Source: Algoriphagus aquimarinus
Lineage (GTDB): Bacteria; Bacteroidota; Bacteroidia; Cytophagales; Cyclobacteriaceae
Length of the DNA stretch: 64,000 nucleotides
Assembly: GCF_007997215.1 (NCBI RefSeq)
Contig: NZ_VORW01000004.1
Coordinates: 124,001-188,000 of the forward strand
Direction: 5' to 3'
Shown: piece after piece, positions 62,058 through 64,000 of the stretch
Layout: every line of letters begins with the position of its first letter
Numbering within the stretch: the first letter of the stretch is position 1
Made by a program: the position numbers and the translations under genes
Notes under the pieces: model-generated
The model's database searches: none
What the model was told of the DNA's origin: nothing
The model's input: the letters and a program-made list of their open reading frames with translations, nothing else

Positions 62058-62156
62058 CTATAGTTCCCGCATAGGGTAGGATTTGGCACCGTTCTCCGTT
62101 TCGGGATGGTTGCCAGAGGGTCATAGAGCCTAATCTCTCGCCTCTTCTTTATAAAT
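62058..62156 (-). promoter_or_regulatory. SAM-I riboswitch
   Basis: Read on the minus strand the region holds the conserved SAM-I core: GAAGAGGCGAGAG, GGCTCTATGACCC, TGGCAACC (62107-62114 on the plus strand) and GGTGCCAAATCC (62079-62090), in order and spacing. It lies ~110 bases before the sulfhydrylase start. Bacteroidota SAM-I elements look like this. Binding of SAM would reduce expression when methionine is plentiful. The remaining spacer shows no further gene. Confidence 0.88.
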
Positions 62157-62215
62157 CAGTTGCCTGAAGTGATGCAAAGAAAGACCGAGATTCGGGAAAT
62201 TCCAAATCTTTTTGA

Positions 62216-62776
62216 TCAATCGTTAAATTGATTCATAGTTCGTTCTATACCGATGGAGCAAAAAGTCAAGCTCATTTCTATCGCTTTGTCCATTATTATG
62301 GGTAATTCAGCAAATTCAGGGGTAGTGAATTTGCCTAAAACAAAATCAATTTGCCTTCCTTTTGGGAAATCATCTCCTATTCCCATTCTGAGTCTTGGGT
62401 AGTTTTGACCACCCGTGAGTTCCTCGATGTTTTTCAGGCCATTATGACCAGCTGCACTTCCTTTCGGTTTCATACGAAGTTTACCAAAAGGGATAGCTAC
62501 ATCATCTACGATCACTAACGTGTTCTCTTTGGTTACCTGAAGCTCCTTCATCCAGTAATTCATTGCTTTACCACTTAGATTCATGTAAGTAGTAGGCTTG
62601 ATCATATGAATAGTTCTGCCTTTGTGTTTGAACTCTGTTTTGAAGGCTAGTCTATCGCTTTTCCATGAACATTCTTTTGCGTCAGCAAGTCTGTCCACAG
62701 TCAAAAATCCAATGTTGTGTCGGGTGAGTTCGTACTCTGGGCCAATGTTTCCTAGGCCAATGATTAGATATTTCAT
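62216..62776 (-). CDS. pth: Peptidyl-tRNA hydrolase
   Basis: 186 residues. Recycles peptidyl-tRNAs dropped from ribosomes. Catalytic His20 in LTRHNIGF, Asn in PTTYMNLSG, DDVAIPFGKLR and GSAAGHNGLKNI are all conserved. The start at 62776 gives MKYLIIGLGN, the family N-terminus; the longer frame to 62905 crosses a terminator hairpin. Downstream of rplY, as in many bacteria. Confidence 0.96.
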   Translation of the reverse strand: MKYLIIGLGNIGPEYELTRHNIGFLTVDRLADAKECSWKSDRLAFKTEFKHKGRTIHMIKPTTYMNLSGKAMNYWMKELQVTKENTLVIVDDVAIPFGKLRMKPKGSAAGHNGLKNIEELTGGQNYPRLRMGIGDDFPKGRQIDFVLGKFTTPEFAELPIIMDKAIEMSLTFCSIGIERTMNQFND

Positions 62777-62802
62777 CTTACTGCAGCTATATGGCTTGAA
62801 AA

Positions 62803-62837
62803 TAAAAAATCCTGCCCAGTTATGGGCAGGATTTTGA
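62803..62837 (-). terminator. Hairpin terminator or attenuator between rplY and pth
   Basis: Stem AAAATCCTGCCCA / TGGGCAGGATTTT with a GTTA loop, T run on either strand. Its position between two same-strand genes means it may only partly terminate. Confidence 0.82.
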
Positions 62838-62855
62838 ATGAATATGAGACTGAAT

Positions 62856-63437
62856 CTATTCTTCGTCTCCGCCTTTCTTGCCTCTAAGTGCTCTTGGAAT
62901 ACCAATAGTCACGATAGAAACACTTGGGCTTGTCAAAACTTCAAATCCTTCTACTTGTACATCTTCTACTTTAAAAGATTTACCCAAGTCAAGGTTAGAA
63001 ATATCAACAGGAATAACGTCAGGGAAGTCTTTTGCAAGACCTTTTACTTTCAATACTCTAGTTTTCAATTCTAGTTTACCACCTTTTGCAAGGCCTGGAG
63101 AACTACCAACAACTTTCACAGGGATTTCGAATTTGATCGGCTTATCATCAGCAAAAGCTACAAAGTCAGCGTGGAGAATAGCCTCACTTACCGGGTGGAA
63201 CTGCGCATCTTTCAATACTGCTTTGATGATAGTTCCTTCGATGTTCAACTCAACCATGTGAACTTCAGGAGTATAAATCAATTCTCTGAAAAGGATAATA
63301 GGAGTGTAGAAGTGAATCTGCTCTTTGATACCTGGTCCGTAAACCACACAGGGAACATTACCTGATTCTCTCAATTCAGAAAGACTGGCACTGTCGAGAT
63401 TTGCTCTTTTAAACCCTATAATCTCAAGATATTTCAT
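62856..63437 (-). CDS. rplY: 50S ribosomal protein L25/general stress protein Ctc
   Basis: 193 residues: N-terminal L25 5S-rRNA-binding domain (GFKRANLDSASLSELRESGNVPCVVYG in pieces) and C-terminal TL5/CTC beta domain (ELKTRVLKVKGLAKDFPDVI). This is the long, two-domain form common outside enterobacteria. The tail is charged (RGKKGGDEE). The gene lies downstream of prs and upstream of pth, a common arrangement. Confidence 0.96.
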   Translation of the reverse strand: MKYLEIIGFKRANLDSASLSELRESGNVPCVVYGPGIKEQIHFYTPIILFRELIYTPEVHMVELNIEGTIIKAVLKDAQFHPVSEAILHADFVAFADDKPIKFEIPVKVVGSSPGLAKGGKLELKTRVLKVKGLAKDFPDVIPVDISNLDLGKSFKVEDVQVEGFEVLTSPSVSIVTIGIPRALRGKKGGDEE

Positions 63438-63462
63438 ATTGTATTTTATTAAATTGGTTTTT

Positions 63463-64000
63463 TTAAATAAATAAAGAACTGATAGAAGTGTTCCCTGTCA
63501 CGGCGTGAATTGCCTTTGCGAACAGGTCAGCTACTGTCAATACTTTGATTTTGGATGATTGCTGTTTTGGAGAGATGGTGTCTGTAATTACCAATTCTTC
63601 TAAAACTGAGTTTTCGATGTTTTCATAAGCTTTACCAGAAAGAACGCCATGCGTTGCAATAGCTCTTACTGAAGTAGCTCCTTTTTCCATGACGATTTGA
63701 GCAGCTTTGCAGAGCGTGCCTGCTGTATCTACCAAATCATCCACAAGAATTACATCCTTACCCTCTACATCCCCGATTACTTGCATTGATGCAATCTCGT
63801 TGGCTCTTTTTCTGTGCTTATCACAGACCACCATTTCTACTTCAAAATGCTTAGCGTATGCTCTGGCTCTAGCTACTCCTCCTACGTCCGGAGACGCAAA
63901 AATCATATTTGGAAGCCTTAGCGAATTCAAATAGGGCACAAAAATAGCTGATCCATTCAAATGATCCAAAGGTATATCGAAAAAACCTTGAATTTGTCCT
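63463..64000 (-). CDS. prs: Ribose-phosphate pyrophosphokinase (C-terminal part, 5' end outside window)
   Basis: Makes PRPP from ribose 5-phosphate and ATP for nucleotide, His and Trp synthesis. The frame is open to the window edge; ~178 C-terminal residues are visible, starting QIQGFFDIPLDHL. Motifs: DVGGVARARAYA, CDKHRKRANE, and the PRPP loop VILVDDLVDTAGT. The C-terminus ends normally, so the gene appears intact beyond the edge. 25 bases upstream of rplY, same strand. Confidence 0.96.
   Translation of the reverse strand, partial: GQIQGFFDIPLDHLNGSAIFVPYLNSLRLPNMIFASPDVGGVARARAYAKHFEVEMVVCDKHRKRANEIASMQVIGDVEGKDVILVDDLVDTAGTLCKAAQIVMEKGATSVRAIATHGVLSGKAYENIENSVLEELVITDTISPKQQSSKIKVLTVADLFAKAIHAVTGNTSISSLFI

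Noticed and set aside
62777-62905. N-terminal extension of Pth
   Set aside because: It crosses a strong terminator hairpin; the family N-terminus MKYLIIGLG is at 62776.
1-64000. CRISPR array, tRNA, rRNA, prophage or complete insertion sequence
   Set aside because: No regularly spaced repeats, cloverleaf-like genes, phage genes or transposase were found on reading both strands.

Overview
This window reads as chromosome of a member of the Bacteroidota, most likely order Cytophagales (Cyclobacteriaceae/Algoriphagus-like). The grounds are three SusC/SusD outer-membrane pairs, a LytTR regulator with a LytS-type kinase, a GWxTD protein, lipoproteins with Bacteroidota-type lipoboxes, sparse Shine-Dalgarno sequences and TAnnTTTG-type promoter elements. 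The genus is an inference. No rRNA, tRNA, CRISPR array, phage or complete insertion sequence was seen.

Layout. 1-2,960: end of a LuxC-type acyl-CoA reductase, then aconitase. 2,961-9,752: a long AT-rich leader, SusC/SusD pair 1 and a ROK sugar kinase. 9,766-24,775: mostly housekeeping and envelope genes (RlmB, GWxTD protein, methyltransferase, MarC, sterol-desaturase family, dodecin, cyclophilin, MmcQ/YjbR, orphan ABC ATPase, App1-like phosphatase, cytochrome c, SlyD-like FKBP, YfhO, Ffh). 24,985-31,300: a lipoprotein, a VapBC-like toxin-antitoxin cassette lodged next to a two-component system, and a TonB-dependent receptor. 31,486-40,477: PdhB, aldehyde dehydrogenase, rhodanese, phosphoesterase, a 47-residue basic protein, HisS, YbaB, a glycosyltransferase, PspC and an OmpA/TPR protein. 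40,478-60,135: the accessory core, with two SusC/SusD pairs behind near-duplicate leaders, then a very large VCBS/UnbV lipoprotein, a creatininase-family amidohydrolase, glycosylasparaginase, CutC and a cytochrome c-VCBS fusion. 60,255-64,000: CBS protein, a SAM-I riboswitch controlling an O-succinylhomoserine sulfhydrylase-type enzyme, Pth, ribosomal protein L25 and the C-terminal part of PRPP synthetase.

How it fits together. The SusC/SusD pairs import oligomeric nutrients. Downstream glycosylasparaginase and creatininase-family enzymes could open amide bonds in glyco-amino-acid-type substrates, and a ROK kinase could phosphorylate a released sugar. No glycoside hydrolase is present, so the substrate is unknown.

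The most unusual signals are structural. Twice, an accessory cassette (SusCD pair 2; the toxin-antitoxin pair) sits directly behind an intact gene while a displaced copy of that gene's 3' end lies on the far side of the cassette. A dispersed repeat also begins exactly at the stop codons of two unrelated genes (ybaB and the histidine kinase). The two SusCD leaders share a long conserved block containing a LacI-operator-like palindrome.
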